Source: JACPVF01 sp964502095 (GTDB lineage: Bacteria > Chloroflexota > Anaerolineae > Anaerolineales > Villigracilaceae). From it: a DNA stretch of 64,000 nucleotides. The position numbers were made by a program, and so were the translations under genes. The stretch's first letter is position 1. Each line of letters starts with the position of its first letter. The stretch lies in contig CAZCUF010000003.1 in NCBI GenBank assembly GCA_964502095.1, positions 1 to 64,000 of the forward strand, in the 5' to 3' direction. Below are positions 56,592 to 64,000 of this stretch, in pieces. The notes below the pieces were generated by a model. It was not told the DNA's origin. It saw only the letters and a list, made by a program, of their open reading frames with translations, and ran no database searches.

Positions 56592-59500
56592 ATGTTGGTA
56601 AAAGCGTTTGGAAATAAAGCTCTCTTAATCGGTTTTCGTGTCTTTGCAATTGTGCTGGTTGCAGTTTCGAGCTTTGGGACATGGCAGGCTACAACAGTAC
56701 TGGCTGATAAGCTCGTTTGCGCCGTCCCCGGCAAGGACGGGCCTGTAAGTCTCGGCAATGTAGTTGTTAACACTTATTATCCGGGAACGGCAGATGTTTC
56801 TGCGGGGGCAACTTCCATCCCTGTAGGGAGTCCGTCCGGCGCCGGACCGGCCATTCAGGCGGGTGATTTGTTGCTCGTTATCCAAATGCAGGGCGCGGAC
56901 ATTGATTCGACCAACACTGGCGCTTATGGCGATGGCGTTGCTGGCGATCCTGCCTCCGGAAATTTGAACAATGCAAACTTTATTGCTGGTCAATATGAAT
57001 ATGTTGTTGCCACCAGCGCTGTTTCAGGCGGGTTCGTATCCATCAGTTCTAGTTTGGTGAACAGCTATAGCGAACAGAATTATCCGGTTGGCGCGGGGAA
57101 TCAAGGGCAGAGAACATATCAAGTGATCCGTGTTCCGCAATATTCCAGCGCGACCGTAACGGGTACGCTCACAGCTCTTCCATGGAACGGTAGTGTTGGA
57201 GGAGTAGTTGCGATAGATGTAGCGGGAGGCCTGACGTTCTCGGGCGGTGGAATTGACGTTTCCGGACAAGGGTTCCGAGGCGGGGGAGCTGTTAAATATC
57301 AAGGCGATGCAGGCAGTGTAAACACAGATTATCGAACACTCGCTTCTACTGAGGTCAACGGTTCGAAAGGCGAAGGAACCGCCGGCACTCCTCGCTTTAT
57401 TTTTAATGGTTCGGCAATTGTGGATCTAACTGCTGAAGGATATCCAAACGGTAGCTTTGCACGAGGCGCCCCGGGAAACGCGGGCGGTGGCAGTACGGAT
57501 GGCGATCCAACTTATAACGATGAAAACTCAGGCGGTGGGGGAGGTGGAAACGGCGGCACGGGCGGCAAAGGAGGCGACTCTTGGCACTCGAACTTGCCCA
57601 TCGGCGGATTTGGTGGATCGGCGTTTCCTGTTAGCCCCAGCCGCATGGTCATGGGTGGCGGCGGCGGCTCTGGAACGATCAACGATAATGATCCTGTGCT
57701 GAGTAGTGGCGGCGCGGGAGGCGGCATTGTCATGGTTCGGGCTGGAACGGTTACAGGCAATGCGCTAGTCAATGCGAATGGAGCAGATGGCCAGGACCAG
57801 CCTTTGTTCGATAGTGGCGGAGGGGCTGGCGCAGGCGGCAGTGTATTGATCCTGGCCAAAAATGCCGCTCTTCCGGCGGGGCTAAACGTTTCTGCGAATG
57901 GCGGGCAGGGCGGGGATGCATGGCCGGGCCAGGCACCGGAAGACGCAAAATTCCCTGTTTTCCCTGGTGAACGACACGGCCCCGGCGGCGGCGGTGGCGG
58001 CGGTGTAGTTTATTTATCCAGCACCGCGGGAACATTGACTGCGGCTGGCGGGCAGAACGGTATTACAACAACGGCCAATGATAATTATGGATCAGGGCCT
58101 GGTTCTGTGGGCGTGGTCAATACCGGGGTGACACCTCCAACTACAACCACTGGCATTTCAGGCGCAGAATGTATACCGACGCCATCGGTGGTCAAAACCA
58201 CCAGCACGCCCTTAGTGACACAGACTCCGACTGGAACAAGCGGCACTTATACCATTGTTGTCTCGGTTCCGGCGAATCAGGGCACCGCGCTGGGTTTCAC
58301 TTTATCGGATACGTTACCCACTGGCTTTACTTATAACTCGACTTCAAACGTTACTCCAACGGGCGGCGCGACGCGCACATCCGTTGTTGATCCGACTACG
58401 GGAGACACAGCCCCAGCTTGGGGAACATTTGACATCCCCGGCGGCGGCCAAGTATCCATCACATTCACAGTTGATATCGACTCTTCGGTGACCCCGGGAA
58501 CCTATCAGAATCCGGCAACGGCTACTTATACCGACCCGACTCGGACAACACTCAACGGCACCACCACAGCCAATTACGATCCCGCCTCGAGTACGGGAGA
58601 AGATATTACGGTTCAGGCGGGATCGGGCCCCGCATTGACGATTGCCAAGAGCGTTACCGAAACCAGCTATTCGACAGTTGGAACGGTTCTGCACTATTCG
58701 TATCTGGTGACGAATACCGGCAATGTGGCTTTGGACGGACCGTTCACGGTTTCGGATGATAAGTCCACGGACGAATCGTGCCCTGTAACTGCCACGTTAG
58801 CCATAGGAAACTCGATCACTTGCACGGCAACCTATACCGTTACGCAGGCGGATCTGGATGCAGGCAGTGTCACCAACATTGCCTCAGCCCATGGTTTTTC
58901 TGGCGGCAATCCTGTTAATTCGCTTACGGATACAAAAACGGTCAATGCTGTGCAGAATCCTGCGCTGACCGTTTTGAAGACTCAAACAAGTTCCGGCCCA
59001 TATAGTATTGGCAGTACGATCACCTATAGCATCGTTGTAACAAATACCGGCAATATTAGTCTGACCGGTGTCACAGTGACGGATAGCAGTGCCGTCGTGG
59101 GGACCTGTGCGCCTGCTCAGCCCTCCGCGCTCGCACCCAGCGCGACGATGACCTGCCCGGCGTCTCACGTGGTCACCTCAGGCGACATCACGGCTGGAAG
59201 CTATACCAACACCGCGACAGCCGATAGCGATCAAACACCGTCCAGCGATAGCTCTGTCACTGTCAACTTCACCCCGACCCCCTCATTGGGAGTCTTGAAG
59301 ACTGAAACTTCGACCGGCCCTTATGGAATCGGCGATACGATTTCCTATAACATTGTCGTAACCAATACCGGCAATGTGAATTTGACCGGTGTCACAGTGA
59401 CGGATAGCAGTGCTGTTGTGGGGACTTGTGTGCCCGTTCAGCCCTCCACGCTCACGCCCAGCGCGACGATGACCTGTCCGGCGTCTCATGTAGTGACCTC

Positions 59501-61139
59501 AGGCGACATCACGGCTGGAAGCTATGCCAACACCGCAACTGCCGACAGCGATCAAACGCCGTCCAGTGACAGCTCTGTGACCGTCAACTTCAATAACCCC
59601 AGCGGCCTGGCCAAGTCAGTGACAGATACCAATCAACAATCCACTGCCGGTACGAATGTAGCCATTGGCGAAATCGTAACCTACCAGGTGAGTGTCGTTG
59701 TGCCGCAGGGCGTGTACTCGAATGTGAAATTAGTCGATACCATGGCGGTTGGCTTGGCTTTTGTAGCCTGCGATTCGATCACGGCTCCCAACCTGACGAC
59801 AAGCAGTGTGGGTGGGTTTGCGGGCATCTGCTCGGCTCCAACTGTCGATGATGCCGGCGGCGGGACGCCTGTTGACGTGGATCGACGCGTAACGTATGAC
59901 TTTGGCACCTTAACAAATTCCAGCGGCTCAGATCAAACCGTGACCATTACCTACCGCGCAGTTGTATTGGATAGCAGTGGAAATAAGAACGGTGTACAGC
60001 TCAATAATTCGGCTCAATGGTTGTGGACGGGCGGATCACTCCCCCCGGTTTCTGCAACAACCCAGATCGTGGAGCCGAATCTGGCGATTACGAAGGTATC
60101 GAATACGGCCTTCATCGCCACAGGAACGAATGCCACCTTTACGCTGACCATTCAGCACACTGCGGCCAGCAAAACAGACGCATTTGACGTTGTGCTGACC
60201 GATCCTCTGCCAAGTTCGCTGGATTATGTAACTGGCACCTTGGACTGCACACTCGGCGCGCAAGATCCCGACCTGACTCCCACCGGCTGTTACTACGATT
60301 CGGGCACGCGCACTATTCACGCTGAATGGGCCGATTTCACGCTTGCTGGCGGCACTGGTCAAATTCAATTCCAGGTGGTCGGAAACGCGACGCTTGTCCC
60401 TGGCACTCCGATCACCAATGTCGGCGTAGTAGAATGGACAAGCTTGCCCGGTCCTGTCGGAACGCAATCTTTCACGCCGAACCAATATTCCACCGAGCGG
60501 TTCTATGATCCGAACGACCCGATCAACATCTATTCGGCCAGCGCCTCCTTCATCGTGAATCCGCTAAGCGGTGGTGGCGGAGGCGGGGGCAAAGGCAGGG
60601 GTAATGGAGCGCTCATCCCGCTGAGCGGGTTTGCCCCAGGCGTGAAAACTGACCTAAGCGGCTTGCCGAAGACCGCCTATGATTCCAGCCTGGGCCTGAC
60701 TTTGGAAATACCCAAGCTCAAACTGCGTATTCCGATTGTGGGCGTGCCACTGCAAAACGGACAATGGGATGTGACCTGGCTGACGAATCAGGCCGGCTGG
60801 TTGCAGGAAACGGCCTTCCCTGGCCTGAACGGCAACAGCGTTCTGACGAGTCACGCTACCTCCGCTTATGGCTCGGATGGGCCGTTCGCCAAATTGAACA
60901 AGTTATCGGTCGGTGACCTGGTGTTTGTCCACGCATTTGGTCAGCTTTACGTCTATCAGATCAAAACCATCCGCACAACCGGGCCGGACGACATCAGCAT
61001 CTTCCAACACGAAGAAAAGCCGTGGCTCACAATGGTGACTTGTGTCAACTATGACGAGGAGACGGGTACGTATCAATCCCGATTCATTGTGCGTGCGCAG
61101 TTGGTTCAGACCATGATAGACCCGACTCAATCGCAATAG
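56592..61139 (+). CDS. Giant surface protein with C-terminal sortase-like domain
   Basis: A 1515-residue exported protein. After an N-terminal signal/anchor helix come about 250 residues of beta-rich sequence and a very Gly-rich zone (residues 290-480). Then follow Ig-like DUF11/DUF7507-type repeats (about 520-1000, with two nearly identical 107-residue copies) and more DUF11-like sequence. A sorting-signal-like IPLSGFAPG sits at 1342-1350. The last 150 residues resemble a sortase: His1421 (TSHAT), Cys1484 (MVTC) and Arg1497 (SRFIV) match the catalytic triad. Sortases normally anchor separate proteins to the wall; here enzyme and substrate-like stalk are one chain. It has its own promoter, RBS GGAGG and a terminator. 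Confidence 0.88.
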   Translation: MLVKAFGNKALLIGFRVFAIVLVAVSSFGTWQATTVLADKLVCAVPGKDGPVSLGNVVVNTYYPGTADVSAGATSIPVGSPSGAGPAIQAGDLLLVIQMQGADIDSTNTGAYGDGVAGDPASGNLNNANFIAGQYEYVVATSAVSGGFVSISSSLVNSYSEQNYPVGAGNQGQRTYQVIRVPQYSSATVTGTLTALPWNGSVGGVVAIDVAGGLTFSGGGIDVSGQGFRGGGAVKYQGDAGSVNTDYRTLASTEVNGSKGEGTAGTPRFIFNGSAIVDLTAEGYPNGSFARGAPGNAGGGSTDGDPTYNDENSGGGGGGNGGTGGKGGDSWHSNLPIGGFGGSAFPVSPSRMVMGGGGGSGTINDNDPVLSSGGAGGGIVMVRAGTVTGNALVNANGADGQDQPLFDSGGGAGAGGSVLILAKNAALPAGLNVSANGGQGGDAWPGQAPEDAKFPVFPGERHGPGGGGGGGVVYLSSTAGTLTAAGGQNGITTTANDNYGSGPGSVGVVNTGVTPPTTTTGISGAECIPTPSVVKTTSTPLVTQTPTGTSGTYTIVVSVPANQGTALGFTLSDTLPTGFTYNSTSNVTPTGGATRTSVVDPTTGDTAPAWGTFDIPGGGQVSITFTVDIDSSVTPGTYQNPATATYTDPTRTTLNGTTTANYDPASSTGEDITVQAGSGPALTIAKSVTETSYSTVGTVLHYSYLVTNTGNVALDGPFTVSDDKSTDESCPVTATLAIGNSITCTATYTVTQADLDAGSVTNIASAHGFSGGNPVNSLTDTKTVNAVQNPALTVLKTQTSSGPYSIGSTITYSIVVTNTGNISLTGVTVTDSSAVVGTCAPAQPSALAPSATMTCPASHVVTSGDITAGSYTNTATADSDQTPSSDSSVTVNFTPTPSLGVLKTETSTGPYGIGDTISYNIVVTNTGNVNLTGVTVTDSSAVVGTCVPVQPSTLTPSATMTCPASHVVTSGDITAGSYANTATADSDQTPSSDSSVTVNFNNPSGLAKSVTDTNQQSTAGTNVAIGEIVTYQVSVVVPQGVYSNVKLVDTMAVGLAFVACDSITAPNLTTSSVGGFAGICSAPTVDDAGGGTPVDVDRRVTYDFGTLTNSSGSDQTVTITYRAVVLDSSGNKNGVQLNNSAQWLWTGGSLPPVSATTQIVEPNLAITKVSNTAFIATGTNATFTLTIQHTAASKTDAFDVVLTDPLPSSLDYVTGTLDCTLGAQDPDLTPTGCYYDSGTRTIHAEWADFTLAGGTGQIQFQVVGNATLVPGTPITNVGVVEWTSLPGPVGTQSFTPNQYSTERFYDPNDPINIYSASASFIVNPLSGGGGGGGKGRGNGALIPLSGFAPGVKTDLSGLPKTAYDSSLGLTLEIPKLKLRIPIVGVPLQNGQWDVTWLTNQAGWLQETAFPGLNGNSVLTSHATSAYGSDGPFAKLNKLSVGDLVFVHAFGQLYVYQIKTIRTTGPDDISIFQHEEKPWLTMVTCVNYDEETGTYQSRFIVRAQLVQTMIDPTQSQ
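58962..59282 (+). repeat. Intragenic repeat copy 1 (107 codons)
   Basis: Encodes LTVLKTQTSSGPYSIG... and repeats at 321 bases distance with only scattered differences. A third, more diverged copy lies upstream at about 58633-58961. Confidence 0.85.
59283..59603 (+). repeat. Intragenic repeat copy 2 (107 codons)
   Basis: Encodes LGVLKTETSTGPYGIG...; long stretches, including VTDSSAVVGTC and MTCPASHVVTSGDITAGSY, are identical to copy 1. The similarity implies recent duplication or gene conversion. Confidence 0.85.
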
Positions 61140-61165
61140 AGACTGCATAGCAGAAAGACCGTTGC

Positions 61166-61201
61166 AACAGGCAGAGGAGATTCTCCTCTGCCTGTTTATT
61201 T
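61166..61201 (+). terminator. Terminator after the adhesin gene
   Basis: Perfect complementarity of 15 bases each side (61166-61180 with 61182-61196) followed by TTATTTT; in practice the innermost bases form the loop. Confidence 0.8.
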
Positions 61202-61228
61202 TCCGCCGTTTTATTTCATCCAATCATA

Positions 61229-61234
61229 TATAAT
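61229..61234 (+). promoter_or_regulatory. -10 element of the second GT-C gene
   Basis: TATAAT ends 13 bases before the ATG at 61248, predicting a leader of about 7 bases with no RBS. The -35 is poor. Confidence 0.4.
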
Positions 61235-61247
61235 TGTCCGGATTCAA

Positions 61248-62816
61248 ATGATGCTTAATATACGCCACTATCGAATCGCTCTATTTATCTTTGCCTTGCT
61301 GGGACTATCTTTTGCCCTTCTGACAACGTCGAAATATGGCGCAGGCGTTTCTTCCGACGCTGTGCGGGCGATGTCTACAGCCGAAGGGCTGATGGCAGGC
61401 AAAGGTTTTACCGATTTTACCGGCGCGCCCTATATACTTTGGCCGCCGTTATACCCGCTTGTATTGGCCGGGCTGAGTTACCTTACACATTTCGATATTT
61501 TTCATTCGGCCTGGTACTTGAACCTTCTGCTTTTTCCGCTGAATATCTGGTTATGGGGCATCTTGTTCGAACGGATTTTTTCAGGCCGGCTTGCGTACGC
61601 CCTGTTTGGAAGCGCGGCGGCGTTGATCTCCAGTTCGACGGTTCGAATTTACGCCAACGTTGCCTCCGATCCGCTTTTCGTTACCTTCATGATTTTATTT
61701 TTTCTGGCTGGAGGTGACTATCTCAAGACCCCCTCCCGGCGCGCATTATGGTGGATGTTTATTCTGGCGGGATTATCCATGTTACAGCGATATCTCGGCA
61801 TTGTGCTGTTCGGCGTCGGAGGCCTGATCGTTTTGTCGAAAGAAGGCTGGCGGGGAATTTTGAAAATCATTCTTCCTGTCGGCTTATCCTTTCTCCCCTC
61901 GGGGATTTGGCTGATCGTTCACAATTATCTGGGATATGGAACGATTTTCGGCGGACGATCGTATGATCAGATGTGGCCGCTCGAAAATATGAGTCTTTCG
62001 ATGACCAAGATTCTGCATTGGTTTTTACCGTATCTGCCCGGCCTGCGAACCCTGCTATTAAATCCCTGGTCGGTTATATTGCCGCTGATCTTGATTCTTG
62101 CATTGCTGAACTTAAAGAGTAAAACGAACTGGCGGGCCTGGGCAGAATCTCTCATGGGAATCTATGTATGGCCGGCCCTGGTCTTTGCTGTGATCTATTA
62201 TCTTTTACTCGCTTTCACCGTAAACACCATTGACCACCGCGATCTCACCTCGGATCGTTATTACATCATCGTGTTTCCTGTAATTCTGGCCTTTGTGTTC
62301 TTCACGATCGAGCATTTAATCGTCCCGCATTTGAGCGGGAACAGAATTATTTATACTGGGGCAATTGCCTGTGCCGTGCTTTGGCTGGTTTATCCGATCT
62401 ATGATTTACAGGAATACATGCGCAAAGCGCTGGTACAGGGCGAACCGAGCAATTACAACATATATAACTCAAGCTATTTTACAGAAATGAAAATAACCAA
62501 AGTCGGCCGCGAGCTTGTGCAGGCTCAACCGCAGGATGTTTTCTATAGTAATTATGTCAACCTGCTTTGGTTTCAATACCATCGCCCGATTCATGCGTTA
62601 TTGCCGGTGGATAATTCTCTTCCGCAGGCTGAACGGATTGCCGTCTTGCGAAAGGATTATCCCGGCTGGCCCGGCGGGGAAAGCGGATATATTATCTGGT
62701 ACACGCCGAACGAATACAAGTACCTCGCCTCTCCCGCAGACCTGAGCCTGATTGCGCATCTTGAATTGGTCTATAAAGACGATCATGGCGAGATTTATCG
62801 TGTCACCCCCAAATAA
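61248..62816 (+). CDS. Polytopic membrane glycosyltransferase, GT-C-like
   Basis: A 522-residue protein with about 10-12 membrane helices. After the first helix comes an outer loop with GVSSDAVRAMSTAEGLMAGK (catalytic-loop Asp near residue 36) and GFTDFTGAPYILWPPLYP, the layout of GT39/ArnT-type enzymes using polyprenyl-phosphate sugars. The last 120 residues form a soluble outer domain. It directly follows the adhesin gene on the same strand, after a terminator, and could glycosylate surface proteins such as that adhesin; this is inference from position. The start is uncertain between the two adjacent ATGs, 61248 and 61251. Confidence 0.75.
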   Translation: MMLNIRHYRIALFIFALLGLSFALLTTSKYGAGVSSDAVRAMSTAEGLMAGKGFTDFTGAPYILWPPLYPLVLAGLSYLTHFDIFHSAWYLNLLLFPLNIWLWGILFERIFSGRLAYALFGSAAALISSSTVRIYANVASDPLFVTFMILFFLAGGDYLKTPSRRALWWMFILAGLSMLQRYLGIVLFGVGGLIVLSKEGWRGILKIILPVGLSFLPSGIWLIVHNYLGYGTIFGGRSYDQMWPLENMSLSMTKILHWFLPYLPGLRTLLLNPWSVILPLILILALLNLKSKTNWRAWAESLMGIYVWPALVFAVIYYLLLAFTVNTIDHRDLTSDRYYIIVFPVILAFVFFTIEHLIVPHLSGNRIIYTGAIACAVLWLVYPIYDLQEYMRKALVQGEPSNYNIYNSSYFTEMKITKVGRELVQAQPQDVFYSNYVNLLWFQYHRPIHALLPVDNSLPQAERIAVLRKDYPGWPGGESGYIIWYTPNEYKYLASPADLSLIAHLELVYKDDHGEIYRVTPK

Positions 62817-62817
62817 A

Positions 62818-62846
62818 CCTTCCCTCTCGAACTTCGAGAGGGAAGG
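62818..62846. terminator. Perfect 14-bp hairpin between convergent genes
   Basis: CCTTCCCTCTCGAA (62818-62831) pairs fully with 62833-62846. T-tracts are poor, so it may work as a bidirectional terminator or mRNA-end stabiliser. Confidence 0.6.
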
Positions 62847-62861
62847 CGTCTGGCAATGTCG

Positions 62862-64000
62862 CTAGGATAACCCCACTACTTTTCCGGTTTTCAAATCCAA
62901 ATCTACATCGTAGAAAACGGGCCGCGTGGGCAGGCCGGGCATCGTGCGCATATCGCCCAATAGCGGATATAAGAATCCCGCGCCGACTGCCGCCCTGATA
63001 TCGCTGATCAGCACGCGGAAGCCGGTCGGCGCGCCTTTGACGGAGGCATCCGTGGTGAACGAGAGATGGGTTTTGGCCATGCATAGCGGCAATTTATCGA
63101 AGCCAAGCCTTGTGTAAAGCTCCACTTTGGCTTCCGCCTCGGGTGTATAGTCCACGCCGTCTGCGCGGTAAATTTCACGGCAGATCGTTTCGATTTTCTC
63201 TTTGATCGGTTTTTCGAGCGGATACAGAAATTCAAAACGGCTTGACATTTCCGCGGCTTCGATCACCGCCCGGGCCAGTTTCACCGCCCCCGCGCCGCCG
63301 TCCATCCAATGCGTGGATGCCACCGCATCTACCGCGCCGAACTCCAACGCGGCCTGCCGCACCAATTCCACTTCGGCGGGCGTGTCGGCGGGAAAGGAGT
63401 TGACTGCCACGACCACATTGACGCCATATTTCAACGCGTTTTGAATGTGGCGTTCCAGGTTGGGCAGACCTTTTCGCAGTAGCTCCAGATTTTCCTCGAT
63501 GTATTCCGATGCCAGCGGTTTTCCGGCCACCACTTTGGGTCCGCCGCCGTGCATCTTGAGCGCGCGCACTGTGGCGACCATCACCACCACTTGCGGAATC
63601 AAACCCGAATAACGGCATTTGATGTCGAAGAATTTTTCCATGCCGATATCCGCGCCGAAGCCCGATTCGGTAACGACATAATCGGCCAGTTTGAGCGCGA
63701 TCTTGTCGGCAACGATGGAACTATTTCCGTGCGCGATATTGGCAAACGGGCCCGCGTGGACGATGGCGGGGGTGCCCTCCAGAGTTTGCATCAAATTTGG
63801 TTTGATGGCGTCCTTCATCAGAACGGTCAACGCGCCCGCCGCGCCCAAATCTTCAGCAGTGACCGCTTCGCCCTTTTTGTTCGTGCCGATCACCATCGCG
63901 CCGAGCCTGGTGCGCATGTCTTCGAGGCTGGTGGTCAGCGCCAGGATGGCCATGATTTCGGAAGCCACTGTGATGTCGAAGCCGGAACGATGCTCGAAGC
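62862..64000 (-). CDS. fhs: Formate-tetrahydrofolate ligase, 5' part beyond the window
   Basis: Fhs joins formate to tetrahydrofolate with ATP, making 10-formyl-THF for purine synthesis or one-carbon assimilation. The 379 visible codons cover the C-terminal two thirds: GFDITVASEIMAILAL at the edge, GTPAIVHAGPFANIAHG, TESGFGADIGMEKFFDIKCR (in part: SGFGADIGMEKFFDIK), MHGGGPKV and the C-terminal AGFLYPLLGDMRTMPGLP. These match the family throughout, and the frame continues past base 64000. With folC it indicates active folate one-carbon metabolism. Confidence 0.96.
   Translation of the reverse strand, partial: FEHRSGFDITVASEIMAILALTTSLEDMRTRLGAMVIGTNKKGEAVTAEDLGAAGALTVLMKDAIKPNLMQTLEGTPAIVHAGPFANIAHGNSSIVADKIALKLADYVVTESGFGADIGMEKFFDIKCRYSGLIPQVVVMVATVRALKMHGGGPKVVAGKPLASEYIEENLELLRKGLPNLERHIQNALKYGVNVVVAVNSFPADTPAEVELVRQAALEFGAVDAVASTHWMDGGAGAVKLARAVIEAAEMSSRFEFLYPLEKPIKEKIETICREIYRADGVDYTPEAEAKVELYTRLGFDKLPLCMAKTHLSFTTDASVKGAPTGFRVLISDIRAAVGAGFLYPLLGDMRTMPGLPTRPVFYDVDLDLKTGKVVGLS

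Noticed and set aside
58633..59603. CRISPR array or tandem DNA repeat locus
   Set aside because: The periodic units are 321 bases, in frame, and encode Ig-like protein domains.
60663..60677. LPKTA as the main sorting signal of the adhesin
   Set aside because: It lacks the glycine of LPxTG and abuts the sortase-like domain; IPLSGFAPG upstream is the better candidate.

Overview
The window looks like a chromosomal segment of an Anaerolineae-type Chloroflexota bacterium. This placement comes from gene style, not from a marker gene: a B12-dependent (class II) ribonucleotide reductase beside nrdR, RNase J, lipoproteins with Thr/Pro-rich linkers, an NBR1-type Ig domain, a CpXC-domain protein, a RodZ-like protein, and a huge surface protein with a sortase-like domain. 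Together with MurJ and a diaminopimelate decarboxylase, and with no LPS genes visible, this suggests a single-membrane cell with peptidoglycan. Most of the DNA is GC-rich. A block at about 31.6-33.1 kb is visibly more AT-rich.

Layout. 0-4.7 kb: a plus-strand operon (metallo-hydrolase, small protein, GT-C membrane glycosyltransferase, mutY), ended by a long hairpin facing RNase J. 6.4-6.6 kb: a consensus promoter and a roughly 100-nt RNA that ends in a terminator, just upstream of RNase J. 6.7-10 kb: a hydrolase/acyl-CoA-ligase fusion followed by a second hydrolase. 10.1-14.1 kb: nrdR behind a structured leader, then nrdJ and two small genes. 14.2-19.8 kb: cyclophilin, UbiB/ABC1 kinase-like protein, lipoprotein, and a coupled ATP-grasp/P1-peptidase pair. 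19.8-23.0 kb: a minus-strand cell-envelope/haem/lysine run (FtsB-like protein, lysA, ctaB, membrane protein), divergent from rplI. 23.8-27.1 kb: a RodZ-like protein with two HTH domains, then rimO. 27.1-31.4 kb: membrane proteins, murJ, an SDR and a DUF503 protein on the minus strand. 31.4-34.5 kb: folC, whose promoter and 5' end are present twice around an inserted lipoprotein gene. 34.5-42 kb: lon, SDR, M24 peptidase, and an ADP-forming acyl-CoA synthetase fused to a GNAT domain. 42-54.7 kb: S41 peptidase, GT2, an AAA ATPase behind a short upstream ORF, GDPD, a membrane-anchored GH3 protein, a Ser/Thr kinase divergent from an FHA-winged-helix regulator, a split-barrel flavoprotein and a CpXC protein. 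54.8-62.8 kb: an orphan histidine kinase, a 1515-residue adhesin ending in a sortase-like domain, and another GT-C enzyme. The right edge holds the 3' part of fhs (formate-tetrahydrofolate ligase).

A theme across the window is start codons placed directly at the predicted transcription start. Several genes have -35/N17/-10 elements followed by only 6-7 bases and then ATG, with no Shine-Dalgarno sequence. This predicts leaderless mRNAs. The best candidates for something new are the adhesin-sortase fusion, the RNA upstream of RNase J, the nrdR leader structure, the FHA-winged-helix regulator paired with a kinase, and the partly duplicated folC locus. No rRNA, tRNA, CRISPR array or transposase was seen.
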